DNA from: Collinsella sp944321445
GTDB lineage: Bacteria > Actinomycetota > Coriobacteriia > Coriobacteriales > Coriobacteriaceae
Strand: one strand, 5' to 3'
Assembly (NCBI RefSeq): GCF_030371825.1
Contig: NZ_JAUDDM010000002.1
DNA length: 64,000 bases
In this document: positions 47,139-56,633 of the stretch, one piece after another
How positions within the stretch are numbered: the stretch's first letter is position 1
How the letters are laid out: every line of letters begins with the position of its first letter
Program-made: the position numbers and the translations under genes
Notes under the pieces: model-generated
Seen by the model: only the letters and a program-made list of their open reading frames with translations
What the model was told of the DNA's origin: nothing
The model's database searches: none

Positions 47139-47972
47139 TTATGGTTCAACGACCTCCAGCAGCGCCTCGATGACCTGCGCCACGCCGCGATCGTTGTTGG
47201 ACGGCGCGAGGAATCGGGCATGGGCGTGCATGTGGTCCTCGGCGTTGGCGACGACGTAGCTGTGGCCCACGACCTCGAGCATCTGAATGTCGTTGTAGGT
47301 ATCGCCGAGCGCCATGGCGTCAGCGGTCGCAATGCCCAGATGCTCGCACAGGCGCGTGATGCCCGTACCCTTGTCGACGTGCTTGTTCATCATGTCGATC
47401 CACTCGCGCCCGGCGTTGGTGACCGAGAACCGATCGCCCCAAGCGTCGGCATACGTTTCGGCGTAAACATCCTCGGCGGTGTGGTCGGGGAAATACACCG
47501 TGTACTTGTTGACGTCGACGTCGAGGTCGTCCAGCGAGTCCACATAGACGATCTGGGTAAAGAAGCGGCGGAAGAAATCGTCGTAGATACGGTCGCAGCT
47601 GCGCAGGTAGCCAGCCTCGATACCGCAGACCACCGGGCAGCCGCGCCCGTCAGCGAGCGTGAAGTCGATGAGCTCGTGGTACGTGGGAACGTCGATGAGG
47701 TCCTTGAACACCAACTCGCCGCGACACCAGATGGCGGCACCGTTATCGGAGAGCAGCGCCATCTTGCTCACATAATCGGGAAACATGTCACGCAACGTGT
47801 AGAGCGGCCGGCCGCTCGCAGCGCAAAACGTGATGCCCGCGGCATCGAGCGCCTCGATGAGCTCGGCCATATTGGGCGGCATGGAACCGTCATCTGCCAG
47901 CAACGTGCAGTCCATATCGCTCGCAACGAGCTTGACGCGCGCAAGATCGGTATCGGCTTCGAACCCCTGCAT
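47139..47972 (-). CDS. Cof-type HAD phosphatase
   Basis: 277 residues. Motif I LVASDMDCTLLADDGSMP, then FCAASGRPLYTL (motif II), a C2 cap domain, Lys in VDKGTGITRL, and ALGDTYNDIQMLEVVGHSYVVANA (motif IV). Cof-type enzymes dephosphorylate sugar phosphates, FMN or pyridoxal phosphate. The usual Asp-Gly-Thr of motif I is Asp-Cys-Thr here. GGAAGGAA precedes the ATG at 47972. Confidence 0.88.
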   Translation of the reverse strand: MQGFEADTDLARVKLVASDMDCTLLADDGSMPPNMAELIEALDAAGITFCAASGRPLYTLRDMFPDYVSKMALLSDNGAAIWCRGELVFKDLIDVPTYHELIDFTLADGRGCPVVCGIEAGYLRSCDRIYDDFFRRFFTQIVYVDSLDDLDVDVNKYTVYFPDHTAEDVYAETYADAWGDRFSVTNAGREWIDMMNKHVDKGTGITRLCEHLGIATADAMALGDTYNDIQMLEVVGHSYVVANAEDHMHAHARFLAPSNNDRGVAQVIEALLEVVEP

Positions 47973-48057
47973 GTCTTTCCTTCCACCGTTTTCGCACTGG
48001 CAGAAATAATGGCACAACACACCGCCCGCGCCTAGTTCCCGCACAAGATGTCCCTCT

Positions 48058-48090
48058 CTGGCCTCCCTGGGGACGGGGGTGCGAGGCCAG
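48058..48090. repeat. GGGGACGGGGGTG-family hairpin
   Basis: CTGGCCT (48058-48064) pairs with AGGCCAG (48084-48090); the loop holds GGGGACGGGGGTG. Ten bp after the polA stop codon. Confidence 0.7.
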
Positions 48091-48099
48091 AACCGGTTG

Positions 48100-50874
48100 T
48101 TACTTGGCGTCGGCCCAGGTGATGCCGGTGGAGGCTTCGGCGATGAGCGGCACACGCAGCTGCACGACACCCTCCATCTCGGTGCGCACCATGGCGATGA
48201 GGCGGTCGACCTCAGCCTCCGGGCACTCGAAGTCCAACTCGTCGTGCACCTGCAGGATCATGCGGGCGGCAAACCCCTCGTCGCGCAGGCGATGCGCCAC
48301 GCGCGCCATGGCGATCTTGATGATGTCCGCCGCGCTACCCTGCATGGGGTGGTTCATGGCCGTGCGCTCACCGAAGGAGCGCTGTGCCGGGTTGCGCATC
48401 TTGAGCTCAGGGATGGGACGGCGGCGTCCGAACATGGTCTCTGCGTAGCCCTTCTGCTTGGCCTCGGCCACCGTGCGATCAAGGTAGGTGCGCACGCCGG
48501 GGTAAGCGCGGAAGTACGCCTCGATCATCTCGCGCGCCTCGGCCATGGGGATGTCGAGCGACTGCGACAGGCCATAGGCCTGCTGGCCGTACACGATGCC
48601 GAAGTTCACGGCCTTCGCACGGCTGCGCAGCTCGCGCGTGACCTCGTCCACCGGCACGCCGAACACGCGCGCTGCGGTCTCGGCGTGGAAGTCCTCACCC
48701 TCGTTGAAAGCAGCCACCAGATGCTCGTCGGCAGACAGGTGCGCCAGCAGGCGCAGCTCGATCTGGCTGTAGTCCACCGCCACGAACACCTTGCCCTCGC
48801 CAGCGGAAAACGCCGTCTTCACGGTGTGGCCCAGCTCGGAGCGCGTGGGGATGTTCTGCAGGTTGGGGTTGGAGGAAGACAGGCGGCCGGTCGCGGTGAT
48901 GGTCTGGTTGTAGGTGGTGTGCACGCGCCCGTCACCCGCGCGCAGCGGCCCCAGCGTGTCCAGGTAGGTGGACTTGATCTTGGTCTTCTCGCGCCACTCC
49001 AGAATGAGGCGCACGATCTCGTGATCGCGCGCAAGGTCGTCGAGCACCTTGGCGTTCGTGGAGTAGTAGCCGCGCTGGGTCTTCTTCAGGCCCTTCGTGG
49101 GCAGGCCCATGACGTCGAAAAGGATGTGAGACAGCTGCATGGGGCTGCCGATGTTGAACGAGTCGTCGCCGGCAAGTGCGCGAATGCATCCGGCGAGCTC
49201 GTCGATCTGGCCGGTGAGCTTATCGGACATGGCGTGCAGGCGCTCGGGGTCGACGAGCATGCCCGTGCGCTCCATGTCGGCAAGCACCGGCACGAGCGGC
49301 ATCTCGATCTGCGTGAACACGTTCACAGCGCCATCGCGATCAAGCGCCGAGGCCAGCGGGACCAGCGCTGCCAAGGCGAGCACGGCGGAGCGCCCCGCAG
49401 CGGCGACAGCGTCTTCCGCGGCGCCCTCCTCCCCCGCAGCAGGCGGCAGGGGCGCGCCCAGGTACGCATCGGCAATGTAGCCGTCGTCGAACGACGATCG
49501 GGCGGAATCGAGCAGGTAGGCGGCGACCACCGTGTCGAAGATGCGCGCCGGATCAACCGCGAGCGCATCCATCACCGCGGGCTCAGAGGAATCGACGGGC
49601 ACAATCTCGTGGATAAGGCCCTTCACGTCGGGCGAAACCACCTTGCCCTCGGCAAACAGGCGCGCAAGCACGCCCGCAATCAAGCCGTGCGAAAAATCGA
49701 ACCCGGCGGCAGCGGGCAGGGCACACGCAGCGCCGTCGGGCTCCTCGAAGGCAAGCAGCGCATCGGGAACGGCGACCCACAGCGTATGTGTGAGGCCGAA
49801 CAGCGCGCCTGCCTCGCGGTCGTCATCGAGCACCGCGGCGACCCACTCCCCCGCCTCGATGGCAGAAGCGAGCTTACCGGCAACGTCCTCGATACCCTCA
49901 CCGGTCGCTGCGTACGCACGCTGCGGCGCAGGAACCTCGATACACGCCGCCGCCTGCGCGGCGCCGTCCGCCCCACCGTCGATCAACGCCAAGAAGCGGT
50001 TTTGCATGGCGTTGATGCCCAGCTCGCCCAAGGCGTCCGACACGGCGGCGGCGTCGTAGGCCGGGAACGCCGTGCGCTCGAAGTCGAGCTCCACGGGCGC
50101 GTTCGTTTGAATGGTGGCCACGCGGCGCGACAGCAGCGCGTCGTCGATATGAGCGCGCAGGTTCTCGCCCATCTTGCCCTTGACCTCGTCGGCATGCGCG
50201 ATGACCTCGTCAAGGCTGCCGTACTGCGCGATGAGCGCGCTCGCCTTCTTGGGACCAATGCCCGGCACACCGGGGATGTTGTCGGAACTGTCGCCCTTCA
50301 GGCCATAGAAGTCCGGCACGAGCTCGGGCGTGATGCCGTGGTAGAGGTCCTCGACCGACTCGGGCGTCATGATCTGCACGTCGGACAGGCCCTTCTTGGT
50401 GCCCACGATGCGCACGTGCTCAGTGGAGAGCTGGTACATGTCGCGATCGCCGGTGATGAGGTACATGTCGCACCCCGCGGCCTCGCCCGTGCGCGCAAGG
50501 GTGCCCAGGATGTCGTCACCCTCCCAGCCTTCGGCCTCGAGGATGGGCACCGACAGCTTGGCCAGGAGCTCTTTGATCATGGGGAACTGCTGGCGCAGGT
50601 CGGGGTCCATGGGCGGGCGCTGCGCCTTGTACTGCGGCAGCATCTCCATGCGCACGCGCGGCTTGCCCTTGTCGAAGGCCACAGCCACGCCGTCCGGATG
50701 GAAGGCGTCAATCATCTTCAGGAACATGTTGAGGAAGCCGAAGATGGCGTTCGTGGGACGGCCGTCCGGCGCGTTCATGGTAGGCGGCACGGCGTGGAAC
50801 GCGCGGTGCATGAGCGAGTTGCCGTCGATGACGGCAAAGACGCGGCGGGAATCGGCTGCGGTGGTATCGGGCAT
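48100..50874 (-). CDS. polA: DNA polymerase I
   Basis: 924 residues. 5' nuclease domain (about 1-290) with VIDGNSLMHRAFHA, AFDKGKP, EGDDILGTLA, ITGDRDMYQL and GDSSDNIPGVPGIGPKKA. The middle region (about 310-540) keeps the 3'-5' exonuclease fold but the first Asp-x-Glu motif is absent (VAAVLDDDREAG), so proofreading is probably lost. Polymerase motifs A (VDYSQIELRLLAHLS), B (RSRAKAVNFGIVYG) and C (LQVHDELDFE) are intact. It removes RNA primers and fills gaps. GAGAGGA precedes the ATG at 50874. Confidence 0.96.
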   Translation of the reverse strand: MPDTTAADSRRVFAVIDGNSLMHRAFHAVPPTMNAPDGRPTNAIFGFLNMFLKMIDAFHPDGVAVAFDKGKPRVRMEMLPQYKAQRPPMDPDLRQQFPMIKELLAKLSVPILEAEGWEGDDILGTLARTGEAAGCDMYLITGDRDMYQLSTEHVRIVGTKKGLSDVQIMTPESVEDLYHGITPELVPDFYGLKGDSSDNIPGVPGIGPKKASALIAQYGSLDEVIAHADEVKGKMGENLRAHIDDALLSRRVATIQTNAPVELDFERTAFPAYDAAAVSDALGELGINAMQNRFLALIDGGADGAAQAAACIEVPAPQRAYAATGEGIEDVAGKLASAIEAGEWVAAVLDDDREAGALFGLTHTLWVAVPDALLAFEEPDGAACALPAAAGFDFSHGLIAGVLARLFAEGKVVSPDVKGLIHEIVPVDSSEPAVMDALAVDPARIFDTVVAAYLLDSARSSFDDGYIADAYLGAPLPPAAGEEGAAEDAVAAAGRSAVLALAALVPLASALDRDGAVNVFTQIEMPLVPVLADMERTGMLVDPERLHAMSDKLTGQIDELAGCIRALAGDDSFNIGSPMQLSHILFDVMGLPTKGLKKTQRGYYSTNAKVLDDLARDHEIVRLILEWREKTKIKSTYLDTLGPLRAGDGRVHTTYNQTITATGRLSSSNPNLQNIPTRSELGHTVKTAFSAGEGKVFVAVDYSQIELRLLAHLSADEHLVAAFNEGEDFHAETAARVFGVPVDEVTRELRSRAKAVNFGIVYGQQAYGLSQSLDIPMAEAREMIEAYFRAYPGVRTYLDRTVAEAKQKGYAETMFGRRRPIPELKMRNPAQRSFGERTAMNHPMQGSAADIIKIAMARVAHRLRDEGFAARMILQVHDELDFECPEAEVDRLIAMVRTEMEGVVQLRVPLIAEASTGITWADAK

Positions 50875-51199
50875 GGATCGTCCTCTCTTCAATCTGCTGG
50901 CATACAGTCTACCCGCCCGCGCGGACTCGCGCCACGACGTCCACGGGGAACCACATCCTGGCCGCTGCCGCAGGTTTACGCACACGCGGCGGCGAACGGG
51001 GCGTTTTTGGCGCCAGTTGACCACGTTCCTAGAACCGTTGCGCTGTATGGTCAGATTAAGAGCGGATCATCTGCGGCGGCGGGCACGTTCCGGCACGCGA
51101 AGCGCAAACGTTCCGACACCCGTCCGCCCGTAAAACCCGGCCTCCTGCCGCCGCGATGTTTCGCACGCGAATCGCACGATGACGCGGACAGGAGGAACT
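50875..51199 (+). other. Divergent promoter region between polA and the RCC1/SLH gene
   Basis: 325 bp, GC-rich, with no gene seen. It must hold both promoters; I cannot assign hexamers with confidence. Confidence 0.4.
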
Positions 51200-52882
51200 A
51201 TGAGTAAACGCAGAGGCGGCATCCTACCGGCAATTGCGCTGGGAACTGGCCTGCTTGCAGCCATGCTCCCGGCACAGGCGCTCGCTGTAAGCACCGAAGG
51301 GCCCTTCGAGTCGCATCACGTCAAAACGGTTGAGGCGGGCGGAGAGCGCGGCGCAGCGATCACGTCCGACGGGTCGCTGTGGATATGGGGCTCCAATGAA
51401 ATGGGCCAATTGGGCGACGGCACCACTGAAGACAGCCTCGAGCCGCTCAAGATCATGGACGATGTGGTCGACGTGTCGCTTGGAGACTTTGAGACCGCTG
51501 CCGTAACCGAGGACGGAAGCCTTTGGATGTGGGGCGGCGATGAGACCGACCTCGAGCGCAAAGAGATCATGGACAACGTGGTCGATGTTGAGCTGGGAGC
51601 GGGTCATTGCGCCGCCATCACGGAAGACGGATCGCTCTATATGTGGGGATTCAACTACTTTGGTCAGGTCGGCGACGGCACGTTAGAAGACCGGGATGAA
51701 CCGATCAAGATCATGGACGACGTGGTTGACGTCGCCACATCGTTCGGAACCACACTCGCCGTCACCGCGGATGGAACCGTGTGGGGCTGGGGCAGCAACA
51801 CCGGCGGCGAGGTTGGCGACGGCACCACCGAAAATCGCACCGCACCCGTCAAGGTCATGGACGGCGCTGTGGCCGTCTCGGCAGAATTTCTCACCTCGTC
51901 TGCCCTGGGCGCAGACGGCTCGCTCTGGATGTGGGGCGACAATTACAATGGAAATATCGGCGATGGCGCAGAAAACGACAAAATCGTTCCGGTGAAAGTC
52001 ATGGAGGGCATAAAGCAGGTGTCACTCGGCACCGGCCATACCTCCGCAGTAGCCGAAGACTGCTCGCTGTGGATGTGGGGCACTGGCTATAATGGCCGGC
52101 TGGGCAACGGCACTCTCGAGAACCAGCTGACACCCATCCGCGTGATGGAGGGCGTGCAGAGCACCGCATTGGGTATGACCTCCACCTGCGTAGCAACCGA
52201 AGACGGATTGCTGTGGACATGGGGCGGCAACGAGCGAGGCCAACTGGGCGACGGAACCACCGAAGACCGAAGCACCCCTGCGCGGATACAGGTGGGCAGC
52301 ACCTGCCCCGCCGAGGCCTTTGAGGACGTGGACCTCACGATGTGGTACCACGAGGCCGTCGACTGGGCGCTTCTGAATGGTGCCATGAACGGCTATGACA
52401 ACGGGGCCTTCGGCCCGGACGACCCGCTTGCCCGCGAGCAGGCGGCCGCCGTGCTGCGGAACCTGCTCGGCAACGATGACGCCACGGCACCGGACGCCCC
52501 GCACACCGATGTGGCGCAGGATGTTTGGTATTCCGACAGCGTCAACTGGGCCGTTGAGAACGGCTACATGAACGGCTACGACGGCACCGATCGCTTCGGC
52601 ATCGGCGACGCGCTCACCCGCGAGCAGTTCGTCTGCGTGATCGCCAATGCTGCGGGCGCCGACTTCGAGGGCATCGATTCCACCTCGATCGACGGGTTCC
52701 TCGATGCCGACGCTGTAAGCGACTGGGCAGCGCAGGCTATGGCATGGGCCGTTTCGGCCGGCGTCATCAACGGCGTGGAGACCGAGGACGGCGTTGAGCT
52801 GCAACCCGGCCGCACCATCAACCGCGCCGAGATGGCCGCCATGATCATGAACGCCGTGGAGTGCGAGGCACTCGTTATCTAA
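51200..52882 (+). CDS. Surface protein with RCC1 repeats and S-layer homology domains
   Basis: 560 residues. Signal peptide (1-30, cleavage near ALA-VST). Seven RCC1-type blades (about 36-385) each with DGSLWMWGxNxxGQLGDGTTED and KVMDxVVxVSxG. Three SLH domains (about 390-560) with FEDVDLTMWYHEAVDWALLNGAMNGYD, DVWYSDSVNWAVENGYMNGYD and WAAQAMAWAVSAGVINGV. SLH domains bind wall polymers, so this is a wall-anchored seven-bladed propeller, perhaps an adhesin or toxin-like binding protein. AGGAGG is 5 nt before the ATG. One repeat (about 120) is shortened. Partner unknown. Confidence 0.88.
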   Translation: MSKRRGGILPAIALGTGLLAAMLPAQALAVSTEGPFESHHVKTVEAGGERGAAITSDGSLWIWGSNEMGQLGDGTTEDSLEPLKIMDDVVDVSLGDFETAAVTEDGSLWMWGGDETDLERKEIMDNVVDVELGAGHCAAITEDGSLYMWGFNYFGQVGDGTLEDRDEPIKIMDDVVDVATSFGTTLAVTADGTVWGWGSNTGGEVGDGTTENRTAPVKVMDGAVAVSAEFLTSSALGADGSLWMWGDNYNGNIGDGAENDKIVPVKVMEGIKQVSLGTGHTSAVAEDCSLWMWGTGYNGRLGNGTLENQLTPIRVMEGVQSTALGMTSTCVATEDGLLWTWGGNERGQLGDGTTEDRSTPARIQVGSTCPAEAFEDVDLTMWYHEAVDWALLNGAMNGYDNGAFGPDDPLAREQAAAVLRNLLGNDDATAPDAPHTDVAQDVWYSDSVNWAVENGYMNGYDGTDRFGIGDALTREQFVCVIANAAGADFEGIDSTSIDGFLDADAVSDWAAQAMAWAVSAGVINGVETEDGVELQPGRTINRAEMAAMIMNAVECEALVI

Positions 52883-52980
52883 CCGCCGAGGTATCTCGAG
52901 TAGTCGGGCTCTCTCAATGTTCTCCAACCGCAGCAACCCGCCGATAAGAACGGGGATCCTACATCACGCACTTCGGACTT

Positions 52981-53379
52981 CTACTCGTTCAACAGCCCTG
53001 TGCTGTCCGCAAGGATCGCCTTCGACGGGTCGTTTGGCAGGTGCGCCACGCGCACCCGGGCGCCCACGTGCGTGGCGATCTTGGCGGTCTTGCGCTGTCC
53101 TATGAGTACGGAGCCGATCTTGATGGGCTCGCTTCTGAGCTTCACGGTCTCGCAGCACTCGTAGATCTGGCCGTCCACCTCATAGCGCACGCACACGGAC
53201 GCGGGGCGGTCGATGCCGCCGCGGCGGAACCGCACAACCGTGCCGACGATCTCGCACGTGTACTCGCGCTCCTTCTTCTCGCGGACGCGCCTGGCGATAA
53301 ATAGTGCCAGCGCCGTCGTGCCGCCGCCGAGGAGCGCGATCAAACCGAAGATGAGCAGGATCATGGTGCCATCGCTCAT
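52981..53379 (-). CDS. Small membrane protein, DUF3592-like
   Basis: 132 residues. One N-terminal membrane segment (about 4-28, ILLIFGLIALLGGGTTALALFIA), then a basic stretch and a small beta-rich domain (CEIVGTVVRFRRG..., VRYEVDGQIYECCETV, GARVRVAHLPNDPSKAI). The last part resembles the DUF3592 pattern (GxxVxVxYxPxxPxxA). AGAGGA is 6 nt before the ATG. Function unknown. Confidence 0.65.
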   Translation of the reverse strand: MSDGTMILLIFGLIALLGGGTTALALFIARRVREKKEREYTCEIVGTVVRFRRGGIDRPASVCVRYEVDGQIYECCETVKLRSEPIKIGSVLIGQRKTAKIATHVGARVRVAHLPNDPSKAILADSTGLLNE

Positions 53380-53593
53380 GGGAGGTCCTCTCGGGATGGA
53401 TGGACAAGGATGCGCCCTACAAATGGACAATGCCGCAGCGGCGGTCCGCTAGCAAATGGAACTCGTCGCATTTAAAAGGCTCGACAAACTATAGACCGTA
53501 TCGTAGCGCGCCTCGAAGAGCACATGGCCTCTCAAATCGCACCCCGATAATCGACCCGCAAAACCAATTGATACAAATGAAGACAGCGAGCTT

Positions 53594-54115
53594 CTACGCA
53601 CGCACCGCCCGCGCCAATTCCATACGACGTTTCGCCAAGACGTAAATATCGCGTATCCAACCAATAAGAAGCAGCCCCATGGTAAACAAGTACAGCGCGC
53701 CGCTGCCATACATACGCGCATAAAACCTGTGTACTCCCAGATAGCCAAAGAGCACACACAGAATGAGTGCCACCGTCGCCTGGCCTGTCGTTTGTATCGA
53801 GGACTCCAAGGTCCTCATTTGAATTTCGGTAGATGTCACAACACGTTGCGGCGACAATGCGGATCTGCTACTGGATGACCGATTGGAATTCCGCATCGAG
53901 CCGCCCGATATAGCTTTTGCCACATCCCCAGCACCAATTGTCGTACGGTGATACACGTAGTTATAAGCCGCTTTCTTAGGGTTCTTAATCCAGCCTGCAC
54001 CCCTTTTTCCATAACCGGGAATCACGGCTCGTTTTACGGCTCGCTTCGCCCTTCCCGTCGTCCTCGCTTTAAGCGAGCTCTTGAGATTCGGCTTGCGAAA
54101 TCCGACCTTAACCAT
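53594..54115 (-). CDS. TM2-domain protein
   Basis: 173 residues. Basic, disordered N-terminal half (KPNLKSSLKARTTGRAKRAVKRAV), then a TM2 domain (about 112-165): ALILCVLFGYLGVHRFYARMYGSGALYLFT, LLLIGWIRDIYVL. Two helices joined by a loop with the conserved G-x-H-x-F-Y. TM2 proteins occur in many roles including phage-linked islands. A weak AAGGGA precedes the ATG. It marks the start of the A+T-rich region. Confidence 0.75.
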   Translation of the reverse strand: MVKVGFRKPNLKSSLKARTTGRAKRAVKRAVIPGYGKRGAGWIKNPKKAAYNYVYHRTTIGAGDVAKAISGGSMRNSNRSSSSRSALSPQRVVTSTEIQMRTLESSIQTTGQATVALILCVLFGYLGVHRFYARMYGSGALYLFTMGLLLIGWIRDIYVLAKRRMELARAVRA

Positions 54116-54401
54116 GATTCGTCATCCCTTACGGCTGATCTAAGGCACATTTGTCGTACACGAGTGTACTCCCGTCCTGGACTGCATACCCGCCATATGG
54201 AATCGAGAGCTATCAAGAATCAGCAGACGAATTGAGCGCTGGCTCAATTCGCATTGTCTGCAATCGGAGACGCCATTTCGCAAGCTCCTACGTAGCAAGC
54301 CCGAGCACTGATATCACAGCATTAGTTGCCAATCCCCATGAACTGTAAGCAATAATCTACGACCGTCATGGGGCATAATGGCACACAAGGAAGGAGCTCA
54401 C
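54116..54401 (+). other. Divergent intergenic region at the island core
   Basis: 286 bp, A+T-rich, no gene seen. GCATAATGG (54373-54381) close to the mazG-like start may be a -10 box. Contains ATTGAGCGCTGGCTCAAT (54231-54248), a perfect 7-bp-arm palindrome. Confidence 0.4.
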
Positions 54402-54749
54402 ATGGATACCTCGCTCAACAACCTCAGCCAGCAAGTCCGCGCATTCTGCGAAGACCGTGATTGGACTCAGTTCCACACGCCAAAAGAACTAGCAATTGGC
54501 ATGGTTACCGAGGCATCAGAACTGCTCGAGATTTTCCGCTTTCAAGACGACCGCCAAATGCAAATCATGCTCGAAAATCCCTCCACACGTGAGCACATAG
54601 GCGACGAGCTCGCTGACCAACTGTACTTCCTTCTTCGCTTCGCTGACCTTTACGGATTCGACCTCAAAGACGAACTTGAACGGAAGCTCAAGAAGAACGC
54701 AGTGAAATATCCTGTAGATACGTCACGTGGATCGAATAGGAAGGCTTAG
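54402..54749 (+). CDS. MazG-like nucleotide pyrophosphohydrolase
   Basis: 115 residues, all-alpha NTP pyrophosphatase. Metal-binding EASELLE (37-43) and GDELADQLYFLLRFAD (67-82) give the ExxE...ExxD quartet; a C-terminal Lys-rich KLKKNAVKYPV is typical of the short dCTPase/RS21-C6-like branch. It would convert a nucleoside triphosphate to monophosphate and pyrophosphate. AAGGAAGGAG is 5 nt before the ATG. Its stop codon lies within the ribosome site of the next gene, so both are expressed together. Confidence 0.88.
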   Translation: MDTSLNNLSQQVRAFCEDRDWTQFHTPKELAIGMVTEASELLEIFRFQDDRQMQIMLENPSTREHIGDELADQLYFLLRFADLYGFDLKDELERKLKKNAVKYPVDTSRGSNRKA

Positions 54750-54753
54750 CCCA

Positions 54754-56490
54754 ATGAACGGTGTTCTCGAGCAGGACAACTTCAGGTTTCAGCGTCTCCC
54801 ATTCCCCTTGCCCGCAAACTACGAAGAATGCGCGGAACAGCAAGCTGTACGCTCCTCAAGCGCCTTACAACATGCGGCAAGCTGGCCGGTTCTGTACATC
54901 CTTACCAACAGTAAGAACCATACTGCCTATATCGGCGAAACGACCAATTACAAACGCCGCATGACGCAACACCGCGATAATCCCGAAAAAGACTTCGATG
55001 CGACGCTGCTCATTGACAGTCCGACATTCAATCAGTCAACAACATTTGATTTCGAAAACCGCCTTATCGAACTGTTCCTCGCTGACGAGACCTTCCGGGT
55101 CACGAACAAGAACAACGGATACTGTGCGTTTGACTATTACCAACGCCCGCAATACCGCCAACAATTCCGTCTGCTCTGGAACAGGCTACAGGACTTCGGT
55201 TACGCCACGCATCCAATAGGCGAAATAGAAAACTCTGACCTCTTCAAGTACTCACCGTTCAAAGGCCTCACTCCCGATCAATACGAGGCAATCGAGAGCA
55301 TTCTTGCCCTCATCAAAGGGAATCGAAAGACTTGTACGTTCGTTAATGGAATGCCTGGCACCGGTAAATCCATTCTCGCAATCTCACTGCTCTTCAAGCT
55401 GAAAACCGACCCTCATTATAAGGACCTACACGTCGCCCTCGTATCCCCCATGGAACAGCTCCGCAAGACGTATCGCGTTCTCGCTCGCTCGGTGGATGGA
55501 CTTCGTTCGGGAGACATTATCGGACCATCCGAAGTCGTCACCAAAGGCCCTTACGATGTTCTTCTCGTCGACGAAGCTCACCGCATGTATGACGAGAAAG
55601 GAGCGATGAATGTCCCCAATTATCGAAATACATGTGCCGCGTTGGGTTTGAATAACTCTGCAACTCAATGGGACTGGATACTGAAAACTGCCAAGAACTC
55701 AATCTTCTTCTTTGACCCCAAACAACAAGTTCGCGCGACGGGCCTAGGGGCAGAGCGACGAGATCAAATGATGGACCGCCTGGAAAACGAGGGCACCGAG
55801 GTGTATACCATGGAACTCTCAACGCAGATGCGCGTACAGGGCGGCGACGAGTATCTTGATTTCATTTACGACATCCTCACCGGAGGGCCAACAGCTGCTT
55901 TCACCGCTAAAGAATTCGACAGCCTCTTCACTTCTACTCCCGTATCGGCGACAGCCCGGACAGAACAAGCAGACCGTGGAGAAGCGCCACTTTATGAATT
56001 GGCGGTCGTTGACTCGTTCGCAGATTTCGAAAAGCTCCAACTTAATAAGGAGAAGGAATACGGCCTTTCACGTATGGCTGCAGGATACGCATGGGATTGG
56101 ATATCAAAGAAGGACTCATCTGCATACGATATAGAAATCGAAGGCATTCGCAAACGGTGGAACAGCGCATCGGGTGGAAACTGGGTCAACTCTCCTAACG
56201 CCGTGCATGAAGTTGGATCAATTCATACCGTGCAAGGGTATGACCTAAACTACGGCTTCATCATCATTGGTAACGATCTTAAGTACGACGCCAACTTGGA
56301 CAGGCTTGTTGTCAATCGGCCGTCATTCAAAGACCGCGGTGCAAAGAAAACCGCTACTGATGAAATGCTGGAATCTATCATAATCAATGCGTATTACGTG
56401 CTGCTGACGCGAGGGATGAAAGGGACGTACATCTATGTGTGCGATTCTGAGGTAAAGCGCTACTTCCAAAGGTTTATTCCGACGATTTAG
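54754..56490 (+). CDS. GIY-YIG nuclease / DUF2075 SF1-like helicase fusion
   Basis: 578 residues. N-terminal GIY-YIG domain (about 45-135): VLYILTNSKNHTAYIGETTNYKRRMTQH with Tyr 59, Arg 68 region and catalytic Glu near 101 (FENRLIELFL). ATPase: Walker A GMPGTGKS (199-206), Walker B VDEAH (272-276), FFDPKQQ, LSTQMR, IHTVQGYDLNYGFIIIG and VLLTRGMKGTYIYV, the DUF2075 motif set. It probably cuts and unwinds nucleic acid. GGAAGG is 9 nt before the ATG at 54754. Overlapping expression with the MazG-like gene suggests one system, perhaps antiviral; that is inference. Confidence 0.85.
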   Translation: MNGVLEQDNFRFQRLPFPLPANYEECAEQQAVRSSSALQHAASWPVLYILTNSKNHTAYIGETTNYKRRMTQHRDNPEKDFDATLLIDSPTFNQSTTFDFENRLIELFLADETFRVTNKNNGYCAFDYYQRPQYRQQFRLLWNRLQDFGYATHPIGEIENSDLFKYSPFKGLTPDQYEAIESILALIKGNRKTCTFVNGMPGTGKSILAISLLFKLKTDPHYKDLHVALVSPMEQLRKTYRVLARSVDGLRSGDIIGPSEVVTKGPYDVLLVDEAHRMYDEKGAMNVPNYRNTCAALGLNNSATQWDWILKTAKNSIFFFDPKQQVRATGLGAERRDQMMDRLENEGTEVYTMELSTQMRVQGGDEYLDFIYDILTGGPTAAFTAKEFDSLFTSTPVSATARTEQADRGEAPLYELAVVDSFADFEKLQLNKEKEYGLSRMAAGYAWDWISKKDSSAYDIEIEGIRKRWNSASGGNWVNSPNAVHEVGSIHTVQGYDLNYGFIIIGNDLKYDANLDRLVVNRPSFKDRGAKKTATDEMLESIIINAYYVLLTRGMKGTYIYVCDSEVKRYFQRFIPTI

Positions 56491-56633
56491 TTTTCGAAAA
56501 GCTGGATCAAAAAAAATCTCGCAATCAAGAGATCGACACCGAAAGAAGCACCCGTTTAAACGACTGCCGGTGGCAGCGTGCATGGGAATAGGGGCTTATA
56601 GGACAAAAAGTGTGTCCCAATAGAACACCTGTC
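56491..56633. other. Spacer and end of a decayed insertion sequence
   Basis: GGACAAAAAGTG (56601) and TGTGTCCC (56611) just past the transposase stop codon look like a terminal inverted repeat. The rest shows nothing. Confidence 0.5.

Noticed and set aside
48079..51207. A 1042-codon open frame opposite polA
   Set aside because: GC-rich codons keep the opposite strand open. The translation is His/Arg/Val-rich without domains, there is no ribosome site, and polA is certain.
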